Assembly: GCA_001897425.1 (NCBI GenBank) | Contig: MKSW01000009.1 | Location: forward strand, 1 to 64,000 | DNA length: 64,000 nucleotides | DNA from: Actinobacteria bacterium 69-20 | Lineage (GTDB): Bacteria; Actinomycetota; Actinomycetes; Mycobacteriales; Nakamurellaceae | Reading direction: 5' to 3' | Shown here: positions 53,187-61,415 of the stretch, one piece after another | Layout: each line of letters opens with the position of its first letter | Position numbering within the stretch: the first letter of the stretch is position 1 | Translations under genes and position numbers: made by a program | Notes under the pieces: model-generated | Database searches by the model: none | What the model saw: the letters and a program-made list of their open reading frames with translations, nothing else | Told to the model about the DNA's origin: nothing

Positions 53187-54061
53187 ACCGCGGGACGGCC
53201 AGCCGATCGCGACAGACCGATCAGGCCTCCGACCGGGCCGACCCGCGGCACCGGGCGTCATCGGACGGCGAGACCAGCGACGACTTCGTCGGCATGGAGA
53301 TTTCCCGCTCGTCATCCGATCCGGTGTTCGTCCAGATAGCGGCCGCCTTCCGGGAGAACATCGCCAGCGGCCGCTGGCCGTCACACCTGAAGCTGCCGCC
53401 AGAGCCCGATCTGGCCGCCCGCATGGGCGTCAACCGCGGCACTCTGCGAAAGGCTCTCGCCATACTCGCCGACGAAGGTCTGCTGATCCAGACCAGGGGC
53501 CGCGGGACGTTCGTCACCGCCGGTGCCATCGAACCCGCGATCGCCCAGCGGATGAGCTCGCTGTCCGAAGACCTACGCGATCAGGGATACCGATTCCGGG
53601 TGGAGGTGCTTTCGGCCCATCTGGAACGGCTGCCCATGGCGGTGCAGGCAATCCTCCATGCCCGGCCCAGTTCTCCCGGGCTGCGTCTAGTCCGTGTCTT
53701 CCACGGCGACGAAGGTCCCTTGGCGTACCTGACCAACTACGTGCTTGCCGAGGAGTGCCCCGGAATCGAGGACGTCGACTTCGCGACCACCTCGCTGTTC
53801 CAGGCCCTGGAGAAGCAGTACGGAATCTCCATCGCCCAGGGAAGAAGGACCTTCAGCGCGGAACCCGCTCGGGGCGACTGCGCGAACGCGCTGAACGTTC
53901 CCCCGGAAGCCCCGGTGCTCTACCTGGAGCAGGTGTCCTATACACAGGGCGGCCACGCGGTGGAGTACTCCGAGGTGTGGATCAACAGCAACCACCTGAA
54001 GATCACCTCTCTGCTGGACCGCCGGCCCGATCGGGCAATCGGCTCGCGGGCGGACCTGTAG
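53183..54061 (+). CDS. GntR-family regulator, HutC/UTRA type
   Basis: This is a 292-residue regulator with a ~40-residue disordered N terminus. The GntR winged helix spans about 45-110 (PVFVQIAAAFRENIASGRWPSHLKLPPEPDLAARMGVNRGTLRKALAILADEGLLIQTRGRGTFV). The UTRA effector domain spans about 125-285, with LEQVSYTQGGHAVEYSEVWINSNHLKI. UTRA proteins bind sugar phosphates, histidine-pathway intermediates or similar. The upstream palindrome and the shared ATGTCTAsT boxes at livK and the nucleoside genes suggest control of nucleoside use. GGTGG precedes the ATG. A 13-mer element follows the stop at once. Confidence 0.9.
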   Translation: MNRGTASRSRQTDQASDRADPRHRASSDGETSDDFVGMEISRSSSDPVFVQIAAAFRENIASGRWPSHLKLPPEPDLAARMGVNRGTLRKALAILADEGLLIQTRGRGTFVTAGAIEPAIAQRMSSLSEDLRDQGYRFRVEVLSAHLERLPMAVQAILHARPSSPGLRLVRVFHGDEGPLAYLTNYVLAEECPGIEDVDFATTSLFQALEKQYGISIAQGRRTFSAEPARGDCANALNVPPEAPVLYLEQVSYTQGGHAVEYSEVWINSNHLKITSLLDRRPDRAIGSRADL

Positions 54062-54066
54062 CCGGC

Positions 54067-54079
54067 GAACAGCGTCATA
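54067..54079 (+). repeat. 13-mer GAACAGCGTCATA after gntR
   Basis: This exact copy starts six bases after the gntR stop, between converging genes. No associated hairpin of the ~60-bp type is present. Confidence 0.75.
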
Positions 54080-54097
54080 TTCGCTACAACAGGCTCG

Positions 54098-55099
54098 CTA
54101 CAACAAGAAGCCGGCGGGGAACGGATCGGACGGATCGAGCATGTACTGTGCGGTGCCGGTGATCCAGGCGCGACCGGTGATCGTCGGCACGACGGCGTCA
54201 TAGGGGCCGACGCGATCGGTGCCGATCAGCCGGCCGACGAAGTGCGTGCCGATGAACGACTCGTTAACGAAGTCGGTATCCAGCGAAAGTTGGTCGCGCG
54301 CATGGAGTTGCGCCATCCGGGCGCTGGTGCCGGTGCCGCACGGCGAGCGGTCGAACCAGCCGGGGTAGATCGCCATCGCGTGGCGGGAGTGCCTGGCGTC
54401 GGAGCCCGGCGCGATCAGCGCGACGTGATGGCAGCCGCGGATGCTCGGGTCTCGCGGATGCACGGGCTCGCCTGACGCGTTGATCGCGTCCATGATCTTC
54501 AGGCCGGCGTCGAGGAGCTCGCCCTTCGCGGAACGATCGAACGGTAGCCCGATCTCGGCGAGTTCGACCATGGCGTAGAAGTTTCCGCCGTATGCGATGT
54601 CGTAGCGCACGTCGCCGAGACCCGGCACGTCGACGTGCCGGTCCAGGCCCACGGAGAACGACGGCACGTTGCGGATGGTGACGGCGTCCGCGTGGCCGTC
54701 GGCGACCTGCACCTCGGCAACGACCAGCCCGGCGGGCGTGTCCAGCCGAATCGTCGTCACCGGCTCGGCGACCGGTACCATTCTGGTCTCGACGAGAACC
54801 GTTGCGACGCCGATGGTTCCGTGCCCGCACATCGGCAGGCAACCGGACACCTCGATGTAGAGCACGCCGTAGTCCGCGTCGGGACGGGTCGGCGGTTGCA
54901 GGATGGCGCCGGACATGGAGGCATGCCCGCGCGGTTCGTACATGAGAAGCGTCCGCAGGCTGTCGGAGTTCGCGAGGAACCACCGACGGCGCTCGGCCAT
55001 GGTCGCGCCGGGTAGCACCCCGACGCCACCTGTGATCACCCTCGTCGGCATGCCCTCGGTGTGCGAATCGACCGCGTGAAATACCTTGCTCGTCCGCAT
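54098..55099 (-). CDS. 4-hydroxyproline epimerase / proline racemase family
   Basis: This is a cofactor-independent racemase-fold enzyme of 333 residues. Both catalytic cysteines are present: Cys91 in PMCGHGTIG and Cys near 254 in RSPCGTGTSARMA. The two-Cys set supports a 4-hydroxyproline 2-epimerase or proline racemase, not a trans-3-hydroxyproline dehydratase, in which one Cys is replaced. Together with the downstream-acting D-amino acid dehydrogenase and DapA-family genes it fits conversion of trans-4-hydroxy-L-proline to cis-4-hydroxy-D-proline. Confidence 0.9.
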   Translation of the reverse strand: MRTSKVFHAVDSHTEGMPTRVITGGVGVLPGATMAERRRWFLANSDSLRTLLMYEPRGHASMSGAILQPPTRPDADYGVLYIEVSGCLPMCGHGTIGVATVLVETRMVPVAEPVTTIRLDTPAGLVVAEVQVADGHADAVTIRNVPSFSVGLDRHVDVPGLGDVRYDIAYGGNFYAMVELAEIGLPFDRSAKGELLDAGLKIMDAINASGEPVHPRDPSIRGCHHVALIAPGSDARHSRHAMAIYPGWFDRSPCGTGTSARMAQLHARDQLSLDTDFVNESFIGTHFVGRLIGTDRVGPYDAVVPTITGRAWITGTAQYMLDPSDPFPAGFLL

Positions 55100-55124
55100 G
55101 AGACCGACCGTACTCCAGGCGATG

Positions 55125-56018
55125 TCAGTGCAGACCGGCGGCGATAGCCGCTTCGGTCGCGGTGCGCACGACCTTCTCCTGCTCCGGGGTGAGCACCTGC
55201 CGAGGCGGGCGGCACCGGCCGCCCTTGCGGCCGATCATGTCCATCGACAGCTTGATGGCCTGGATGAACTCCGGCTTGGAATCCCACCGCAGCAGCGGAT
55301 GCATTAGCCGGTAGAGCGGCAGCGCCGTGTCCAGGTCGCGCGCCATGCAGGCCCGGAACAGTTCCATGGAAGATACCGGGAATACGTTCGTGTAGCCGGC
55401 GATCCAGCCCTTGCCGCCGGCGAGTGCGACCTCGAGCACGGTGTCGTCGGTGCCGATCATCGGATCCAGACCAGGTGCCAGTTCAGCGATCTCGTAGATT
55501 CGGCGCACATCGCCGGAGAATTCCTTGACGGCGACGATCAAGCCCTCGTCGTACAGTTTGGCCAGCAGTGCCGGTTTGAGGTCGACCTTCGTGTCGAACG
55601 GGTTGTTGTACGCCGACACCGGGAGCCCGGCCTTGGCGATTTCCCGGTAGTGCTCCAGAACGGCCCGTTCGTCCGCCGGATACGTGTTGGGCGGCAACGA
55701 CATCAACACCTGCGCCCCGGCCTCGGCGGCCTGCTCCGCGCACCGCCGGGCTTCCATGGCGCCGTACGCGCCGGTGCCGGGCATCACGACGAAGCCCTTC
55801 GGCGAGGCCTGCACGGCGATCTCGACGACCTTGGCACGTTCCTCCGGCGTGAGGTTCTGGTACTCGCCGAGGGAGCCATTCGGCGCGACGCCGTCCACGC
55901 CCTGCGACGCCAACCACGCGACATGCTCGGCGTAGCCGTCATAGTCGATGGACAGGTCGTCGTGCAGCGGCAGCGCCGTCGCCACGATCACTCCCCGCCA
56001 GGGCTTGTTCTCACTCAT
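55125..56018 (-). CDS. DapA-family aldolase/deaminase (hydroxyproline pathway-like)
   Basis: This is a 297-residue dihydrodipicolinate synthase-fold enzyme. It has the Schiff-base Lys in IVAVKEFSGD (near 164), Tyr in SAYNNPFDTK (near 137) and GSLGEYQNLTPEERAKVVEIAV. In hydroxyproline catabolism this family supplies delta-1-pyrroline-4-hydroxy-2-carboxylate deaminase, and the neighbours support that; it is not lysine biosynthetic. A CAATGTTACA motif lies 39 bases upstream, shared with the D-amino acid dehydrogenase promoter. Confidence 0.88.
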   Translation of the reverse strand: MSENKPWRGVIVATALPLHDDLSIDYDGYAEHVAWLASQGVDGVAPNGSLGEYQNLTPEERAKVVEIAVQASPKGFVVMPGTGAYGAMEARRCAEQAAEAGAQVLMSLPPNTYPADERAVLEHYREIAKAGLPVSAYNNPFDTKVDLKPALLAKLYDEGLIVAVKEFSGDVRRIYEIAELAPGLDPMIGTDDTVLEVALAGGKGWIAGYTNVFPVSSMELFRACMARDLDTALPLYRLMHPLLRWDSKPEFIQAIKLSMDMIGRKGGRCRPPRQVLTPEQEKVVRTATEAAIAAGLH

Positions 56019-56056
56019 CCTGTTTCCTCATCCGGTCGCAACGCCAGCAGGCAGTA

Positions 56057-56066
56057 CAATGTTACA
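56057..56066. promoter_or_regulatory. CAATGTTACA motif upstream of the dapA-like gene
   Basis: CAATGTTACAcAT lies 39 bases from the dapA-like start, and CAATGTTACAtAT lies 50 bases from the dehydrogenase start at 59143, in the same orientation. It is probably a shared regulator-binding site. Confidence 0.55.
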
Positions 56067-56068
56067 CA

Positions 56069-57730
56069 TTACTCTTGCGGCGACAAATCTTCGTACGGCG
56101 CGATCGCGGTCGGCGGGATTATGGCCGACGCACCGGCGGCCAGCGTGCCGAGCGACAGCGGCGCGGCGACCGGGCGCGTCACCGGCCGATGCGCGGCGGG
56201 CGTGCCGAGTTCGTGCGCCGCAACACATTCCGCGGCGTAGCCGCAAATTCGCCCCTGGCAATGGCCCATGCCGGGCCTCGCGAGGAGTTTGACGGTGCGG
56301 GCGTCGGTGGCGCGGTGGTCGCGGGCGACCTCGCGAATCGCCCCGGCCGTGACCTCCTCGCATCGACACACGACGGTGTCGTCGGTGAGCGCACCGAGCC
56401 AGCAGCCGGGGATCGGATAGACCTCGGCGAGGGCATCGGCGAACGTGCGTAGCGTCTCGCGGCGCCGCGCGAGCCGGATGCGCTGCCGCGTCATCGCGAG
56501 ATCGCCGTGCATATAAGCCGTCTCGGGCCTGCCTGCGCGGCCCACGGCCCGGGCGGCCGCGGCGGCGCCCACAGCCCGCGCCGCCGCGAGGCCGGCGATC
56601 TCGCCCTCCACCAGCGCGAGGGCGGCGCCGCCCACACCGCACACCTCCCCGGCCAGGTACACCCCCGGCACGGTGGAACGCTGATCGGCGTCGACCACGG
56701 CCACCGGCAGGCTAGACGCGTCCGTGCGGACCGCGCAGCCGAGAGCCAGCGGCAGCTCCAATTGCGGCAAGAATCCCCACCCGACGGCCAGCACGTCCAC
56801 CGGGATCCGGCGAGCCCGACCCGGATCGAGTTCTCCGGCGCTGCCGATCGGTGCCACGGTCACGCTGTCGACCTTCCCCCGCCCGTCCGCACGAAGCACA
56901 CTCCACCTGGTGAGGATCGAGACACCGTGGCGCGTCAGCGTATTCGCGTATGCGGCGCCCTCCGCGAGTTTGCTTCCGGCACTCAGCAGCCCGCCCGGAC
57001 GGCGCAGCCAGGGCGTGAGCGACGCTGCCTCCACGATCGCGGGAACGGTGGCACCGCGGCGCACCAGCCCCGCGCCGACGGACAGCAGGAACGGCCCGGT
57101 CCCGGCAACGACGACCCGCCTGCCCGCGAGCACGCCATGGCCCTTGATCAACGACTGGACGCCCCCGGCGGTCAGCACGCCCGGGAGGTCCCATCCGGGG
57201 AACGGGACCTGCAGATCGAACGCGCCCGGCGCGAGCACCAGCGTGCGCGCCCGCACCGTCGACTCCTGCCGCAGCGGTGTGGCGGCGTCGATCGCCAGGA
57301 CGTCGAAAAACGTCGATGACGATGCACCCGCCGCACCCCGTTCCGAGCCGACCGCACTCCGTGCAGGCCCCGCAGGATCTGGCACGGATCCGGCAACGGT
57401 CGGGTCGACCCGCTGCACCGCCCACACCTCGTGCCGGCTCAGGTGCTCCGCGCGTCCGGCCGCCACGTGCTGGGCGAGCCGGTCGCGCAGACGCCAGTAG
57501 TGGTCAAGGCCATGGTGGAATGGCGCGACCTCGGCGTCGCGGACCCGGTTCGGTTCGTGTCGCGGCGCCGGATGCCGCCAGAACTGCCCGCCGACCGCGG
57601 GTTCGGCATCGACCACCGCGACGCGCGCACCCTGGTCCGCCGCGGCGACGGCGGCGGCCAGTCCGGCCGGCCCCGCACCGACAATGGCCACGTCCCATAC
57701 CGGGCCGCGCTCAGACGGCGAGATCGTCAT
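56069..57730 (-). CDS. FAD-dependent oxidoreductase with C-terminal BFD-like 2Fe-2S domain
   Basis: This is a 553-residue pyridine-nucleotide-disulfide-type oxidoreductase. The FAD motif is VGAGPAGLAAAVAAADQGARVAVVD near 17-42. A second dinucleotide site, GRRVVVAGTGPFLLSVGAGL, is mid-protein. A C-terminal BFD-like iron-sulfur domain has CRCEEV near 452 and GHCQGRICGY near 495. This matches the alpha subunit of multi-subunit hydroxyproline or opine dehydrogenases. It overlaps the small 2Fe-2S gene by 20 bases. The middle contains an extra low-complexity Ala/Gly/Ser insert near residues 125-145. Confidence 0.88.
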   Translation of the reverse strand: MTISPSERGPVWDVAIVGAGPAGLAAAVAAADQGARVAVVDAEPAVGGQFWRHPAPRHEPNRVRDAEVAPFHHGLDHYWRLRDRLAQHVAAGRAEHLSRHEVWAVQRVDPTVAGSVPDPAGPARSAVGSERGAAGASSSTFFDVLAIDAATPLRQESTVRARTLVLAPGAFDLQVPFPGWDLPGVLTAGGVQSLIKGHGVLAGRRVVVAGTGPFLLSVGAGLVRRGATVPAIVEAASLTPWLRRPGGLLSAGSKLAEGAAYANTLTRHGVSILTRWSVLRADGRGKVDSVTVAPIGSAGELDPGRARRIPVDVLAVGWGFLPQLELPLALGCAVRTDASSLPVAVVDADQRSTVPGVYLAGEVCGVGGAALALVEGEIAGLAAARAVGAAAAARAVGRAGRPETAYMHGDLAMTRQRIRLARRRETLRTFADALAEVYPIPGCWLGALTDDTVVCRCEEVTAGAIREVARDHRATDARTVKLLARPGMGHCQGRICGYAAECVAAHELGTPAAHRPVTRPVAAPLSLGTLAAGASAIIPPTAIAPYEDLSPQE

Positions 57731-57986
57731 GGCCAGTGCCTCGTTGTGTCGTCACCGAGATGCCATCGGCGGCCGGAGCGCGACATGCCCGCTGGTTCGG
57801 TGCGCCGTCGATCGTGACGAGGCAGTCGAAACAGACCCCGATGCCGCAAAAAAGGCCGCGCGGTCGGGCGCCCACGCGGGTGACGCGCCAGGAGTAGATG
57901 CCCGCCGCGATCAACGCGGCACCCACGCTCTGCCCCGGCCGGAACGGGATCGTCCTGCCATCGAAGGTGAACGTGGCCATCGTCAT
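57711..57986 (-). CDS. 2Fe-2S ferredoxin-like dehydrogenase subunit
   Basis: This 91-residue iron-sulfur subunit carries CGIGVCFDC (Cys47, Cys52, Cys55) and Cys68 in QRACRAPA, the plant-type ferredoxin ligand spacing. It is the gamma/small subunit found with HcnA/OoxA/hydroxyproline dehydrogenase-type enzymes and transfers electrons between two flavoproteins. It overlaps the D-amino acid dehydrogenase gene (ATGA) upstream and the FAD oxidoreductase gene downstream, so all three subunits are co-translated. Confidence 0.9.
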   Translation of the reverse strand: MTMATFTFDGRTIPFRPGQSVGAALIAAGIYSWRVTRVGARPRGLFCGIGVCFDCLVTIDGAPNQRACRAPAADGISVTTQRGTGHDDLAV

Positions 57987-59143
57987 GCCGCCTCGGAGAC
58001 GAAGCGGGCCGGCGAGAACGGTTCGGCCGGAACGAATGTCGATCGATCGGAGAGCAGGTCCGCGATCATCTCGCCGGTGGCGGGCGCCAGACCGATACCC
58101 GCACCCTCGTGGCCACAGGCGTGGTAGATGCCGGCGATCCGGGGGTCCGCGCCGATCACCGGAAGGTGATCCGGGCAGTACGGGCGGAACCCCGTGTAGA
58201 CCCGCAGCAGCGACACCCGATCCAGGAACGGGAAGATCCGAACAGCCTGTGCCGCCATGGTTCTCAGCACCGGATAGGAGATGGCCGTATCGAATCCGAC
58301 CCGCTCGCGGCTCGCGCCGATCAGCACCGTTCCGCCGCGCGTGCCCTCGACCACGACGGATGTCTCCAAGCCGGCCGCTCCAGATGCGACGTTTGATACG
58401 TAGTCGGCGGTGTACACCTTGTGACGAACGACGTGGGGCAACGGTTCCGTCACCAGGATGAACCCCCGGCGCGGCAGAACGGGGACCGGGGCGCCGATCC
58501 GGGCCGACACGTCGCCTCCCCACGTGCCGGTCGCGTTGACCACCGCGTCGGCATCGATCTCGACCACGGCGCCATCGACGCGGCATTCGACGCTCCGTAC
58601 CGGTCCGTCGGAACGCCTCCGCACGCCGAGCACCTCCACGCCGTGGCGCACGGTCGCGCCGTCGACGCGGGCCGCGTACAACAGCGCCGCGGCAGCGCGG
58701 ACCGGCTGCACCTGCTGATCGCCCGGATAGAACACGCCGCCGGGCAAGCCTGGCGCGAGATTCGGTTCATAGCCTGATAAGTTGCCGGGTTCAACCGGTT
58801 CGCACCAGACGCCTGCCGCGGCCTGCAGCGTGGCGAACTCGCGCAGCGCGCCCAGCGTTTCGTCCGTCGCCGCGACGACGAGCCCGCCCTTCGACTCCCA
58901 TTCGAGCGCATCCGCGCCGAGACGCTCGGCGATCCGGCGCCAGAGTTCGGCGGAACGGAGCGCGAGTGCGAGTTCGGGGCCGGCCGATTTGTCCGAGACG
59001 AGGATGTTGCCCTCACCACGGCTGGTCGTTCCCGCACCGACCGGGCCGCGGTCGACGACCGTCACCTCATGCCCGTCCCGCGCGAGGAAATAGGCACACG
59101 CGGCCCCTACCACGCCGGCTCCGACCACGAGGACACGCGCCAT
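57983..59143 (-). CDS. FAD-dependent D-amino acid (D-hydroxyproline) dehydrogenase
   Basis: This DAO/glycine-oxidase-fold flavoprotein of 386 residues begins with the FAD motif VLVVGAGVVGAACAYFLARDGHEVTVVDRG. It ends with the conserved GLAPATGEMIADLLS and YHACGHEGAGIGLAPA segment. It is the catalytic subunit that would oxidise cis-4-hydroxy-D-proline or another D-imino acid, partnered by the 2Fe-2S and FAD/BFD subunits. ATG 59143 has GGAGG upstream. A CAATGTTACA motif lies 50 bases upstream and overlaps the end of the nucleoside hydrolase gene. Confidence 0.88.
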   Translation of the reverse strand: MARVLVVGAGVVGAACAYFLARDGHEVTVVDRGPVGAGTTSRGEGNILVSDKSAGPELALALRSAELWRRIAERLGADALEWESKGGLVVAATDETLGALREFATLQAAAGVWCEPVEPGNLSGYEPNLAPGLPGGVFYPGDQQVQPVRAAAALLYAARVDGATVRHGVEVLGVRRRSDGPVRSVECRVDGAVVEIDADAVVNATGTWGGDVSARIGAPVPVLPRRGFILVTEPLPHVVRHKVYTADYVSNVASGAAGLETSVVVEGTRGGTVLIGASRERVGFDTAISYPVLRTMAAQAVRIFPFLDRVSLLRVYTGFRPYCPDHLPVIGADPRIAGIYHACGHEGAGIGLAPATGEMIADLLSDRSTFVPAEPFSPARFVSEAA

Positions 59144-59192
59144 CCTCACCTCCGAACATGCCCGCGGGATCGCGCGGCTACTCCCGCCGGTG

Positions 59193-59202
59193 CAATGTTA
59201 CA
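59193..59202. promoter_or_regulatory. CAATGTTACA motif upstream of D-amino acid dehydrogenase
   Basis: This second copy of the motif at 56057-56066 is in the same orientation, 50 bases before the dehydrogenase start and just before the nucleoside hydrolase stop codon. Confidence 0.55.
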
Positions 59203-59204
59203 TA

Positions 59205-60176
59205 TCAGGCTGTAGGGCGTCGGATGGGGCGAGAGGGCGCGGTCGAGTGCGCAACGAGGGCCTTGATGTGCCGGAAGAACGCGTCCGCGTCGACAGCTTC
59301 GATCACCGTCGCGTTCGGCGCGAGTCCGTGGACCCCCCAGGACATCGCGGAGTAACCGCGGGTGAGGTCCGAGCCTGTCTCGACGTCCACGTGATACGGC
59401 GCGCTCGCCGTGATCAGTTCGGGATGCAACAGCACGGCAGCGGTGAGTGAGTCCGGGTGCGTCGATCCGTCGATCCCGACGCTCCGGTCGAAATCGAGGG
59501 TGGCGGCAACGATCGTGGTGAAGAAGTCCGCGATCGGCGTGCCTATGGCAGCGATCTCATCGAGATGGGCTTGGTCGAACACGGCGTCCCGCAAGGTGAG
59601 TCGGTCCCACGGAACGATGACGGTGGTGAAACCGGCTGCCAGCACGGCTTTCGCGGCCTCCGGATCGACATAGAAGTTGAATTCGGCGGCTGCCGTAATG
59701 TTCCCGCGGCCGTTGTTCGACCCGCCCATGATGTACAGGGCCTTGACGTTGTGGACGAATTCGCGATCCTTCGCGGCCGCCAACGCGATGTTGGTGAGCG
59801 GGCCGATCGCGACAATGCAGAGCTCGCCGGCATTCTCGGCCGCGATACGGATAAGCGCATCGACCGCATGCTCCGTCTCCGGCGCCAGGCCGGACATGTC
59901 GATCGCAAGACCCCCGACACCGTCTCCATGTACATTCTCGGCGCTCACCCACGGGCGCAGGATCGGCTGCCGAGCGCCGAGGTACACGGGCACGGTGCCG
60001 AGCTTGCCGGCCACTGACATGGTGAGGAAAGCGTTACGCACCTGCTGGTCGAATCCGACGTTGCCGGCGACCATGGTGATCGCCTTGAGGTCCGCGGCCG
60101 GGTCGAGCAGGCCTGTCAGGATGGCGACGCAGTCGTCCTGCGCGGTGTCGGTGTCTATCACCAGCGAGACAGGCAT
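59205..60176 (-). CDS. Inosine-uridine preferring nucleoside hydrolase
   Basis: This is a 323-residue nucleoside hydrolase that splits ribonucleosides to base and ribose. The calcium-binding DTDTAQDDCVA motif is near residues 8-18, with NVGFDQQVRN, PLTNIALAA, YIMGGSN and the C-terminal DGSTHPDSLTAAVLL. ATG 60176 is preceded by GGAGG seven bases upstream; the longer frame to 60224 is not. It is divergent from ribokinase, with ATGTCTACT and ATGTCTAGT boxes between them. The hydroxyproline genes follow on the same strand. Confidence 0.92.
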   Translation of the reverse strand: MPVSLVIDTDTAQDDCVAILTGLLDPAADLKAITMVAGNVGFDQQVRNAFLTMSVAGKLGTVPVYLGARQPILRPWVSAENVHGDGVGGLAIDMSGLAPETEHAVDALIRIAAENAGELCIVAIGPLTNIALAAAKDREFVHNVKALYIMGGSNNGRGNITAAAEFNFYVDPEAAKAVLAAGFTTVIVPWDRLTLRDAVFDQAHLDEIAAIGTPIADFFTTIVAATLDFDRSVGIDGSTHPDSLTAAVLLHPELITASAPYHVDVETGSDLTRGYSAMSWGVHGLAPNATVIEAVDADAFFRHIKALVAHSTAPSRPIRRPTA

Positions 60177-60187
60177 GTGGGCCTCCA

Positions 60188-60203
60188 CGAACGGGTATGA
60201 CGG
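60188..60203 (-). repeat. Degenerate CGTCATA element upstream of the nucleoside hydrolase
   Basis: On the minus strand this reads ACACCGTCATACCCGTTC, close to the right arm of the palindrome after gdhA. It lies in a promoter region, unlike the exact copies. Confidence 0.4.
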
Positions 60204-60229
60204 TGTCCTCGAGGCGAGGTGCACGCGTC

Positions 60230-60238
60230 ATGTCTACT
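60230..60238. promoter_or_regulatory. ATGTCTACT box (nucleoside hydrolase promoter)
   Basis: This nine-base match to the half-site of the palindrome at 52939 lies 54 bases upstream of the nucleoside hydrolase start. A short palindrome ATGT-TCGC-ACAT follows at 60241-60252. Confidence 0.5.
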
Positions 60239-60361
60239 GTATGTTCGCACATTCATCGAGGCATCATCCCGCTCCTACGGGACCGGCCTCCCCTACACTC
60301 TAGCCGTATCGCCGCATTACTCCGCCTTGCGGACCACCCTTGCCCCGTATATGTTGAGTTC

Positions 60362-60370
60362 ATGTCTAGT
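60362..60370. promoter_or_regulatory. ATGTCTAGT box (ribokinase promoter)
   Basis: This nine-base match lies 18 bases upstream of the ribokinase start, close to or overlapping its -10 region, as would suit a repressor site. Confidence 0.5.
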
Positions 60371-60387
60371 GCGCGGCGGGTTACTTT

Positions 60388-61347
60388 ATGACGTCGTCCG
60401 GAGGTGCGGCGCCCGTCGCACCTCGGATCGCGGTCGTCGGCAGCTACGGCGTCGGCATGACGATGCGCCTTGCGCGCGTCCCGGAGCGAGGCGAGACGCT
60501 CGCCGAAGCCTCGTTCTCCGCCGGCGCCGGTGGCAAGGGATCGAACCAGGCCATCGGTACGGCCCGGCTCGGTGCCCGCACGAGCCTCTTGACCGCGGTC
60601 GGCGACGATGAGTTCGCCGCCGCGGCGCACCGGCTCTGGCAGACGGAGGGCGTCGACGACTCCGGCGTCGTCACCGTCGACGCCGCCACCATGGTGGGCG
60701 TGATCCTCGTCGAACCGGACGGCGAGAACCGCATCGTCATCGCACCCGGCGCACTCGACGTGCTCTCACCGCGCCACGTGGACGCGTTCGCCGACGCGAT
60801 CGCCCGAGCAGATCTCATGATGGTGTGCAACGAGATCCCGGCCGCAACCGTTGTGGCGGCACTGCGCACCGCGCGCCACCACGGGGTCCGAACCCTGTTC
60901 AACCCGGCACCGGCGCGAGACATCCCGCCCGACGCGCGCAGCCTGGTCGACTACCTCACACCGAACTTCGGCGAAGCCCGCGTGCTCGCCGGCTTGGACG
61001 AGACTGCCGGTGTGGACGAGATTCTCGATCGCTTGCGACAGCTGTTCAGCGCCACCATCGTGCTCACCGCCGGCCGTGACGGCGCCTACGTCGACGACCC
61101 GCGGGCCGGCGCGCGCACACACATTCCAGCGATCACGCCACCGCGCGTCGTAGACACGACCGGCGCCGGTGACGCGTTCAATGCGGCTCTCGCCGTCGCG
61201 CTGTGCCAGGGGGCGTCGCCCGTCGCCGCAGCCGGCCTCGCAGCGGCCGCCGGAGCGTTCGCTGTAAGCCACCATGAGGTGATCCCGGGGCTCGGCCGCC
61301 CCGAGGAGATCGCCGGACTCATCCCCAAGGACAGATACGACCGGTAG
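60388..61347 (+). CDS. rbsK: Ribokinase
   Basis: This is a 319-residue PfkB-fold kinase that would phosphorylate ribose released by nucleoside hydrolase. Features are VVGSYGVGMTMRLARVPERGETL, GAGGKGSNQAIGTARLGA near 46-62, NPAPARDIPPD and the catalytic VDTTGAGDAFNAALAVAL near 255. The NPAPA segment and the G-G-K-G-x-N-Q-A motif are ribokinase-specific. The RBS is weak. It lies 68 bases before deoC in the same direction. Confidence 0.9.
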   Translation: MTSSGGAAPVAPRIAVVGSYGVGMTMRLARVPERGETLAEASFSAGAGGKGSNQAIGTARLGARTSLLTAVGDDEFAAAAHRLWQTEGVDDSGVVTVDAATMVGVILVEPDGENRIVIAPGALDVLSPRHVDAFADAIARADLMMVCNEIPAATVVAALRTARHHGVRTLFNPAPARDIPPDARSLVDYLTPNFGEARVLAGLDETAGVDEILDRLRQLFSATIVLTAGRDGAYVDDPRAGARTHIPAITPPRVVDTTGAGDAFNAALAVALCQGASPVAAAGLAAAAGAFAVSHHEVIPGLGRPEEIAGLIPKDRYDR

Positions 61348-61415
61348 CAGCCACCGGCAGGTGATCCTTTTCATGCGCATGGCACCCGCCCGCCCCAACC
61401 CCATAGGAAAACGAT

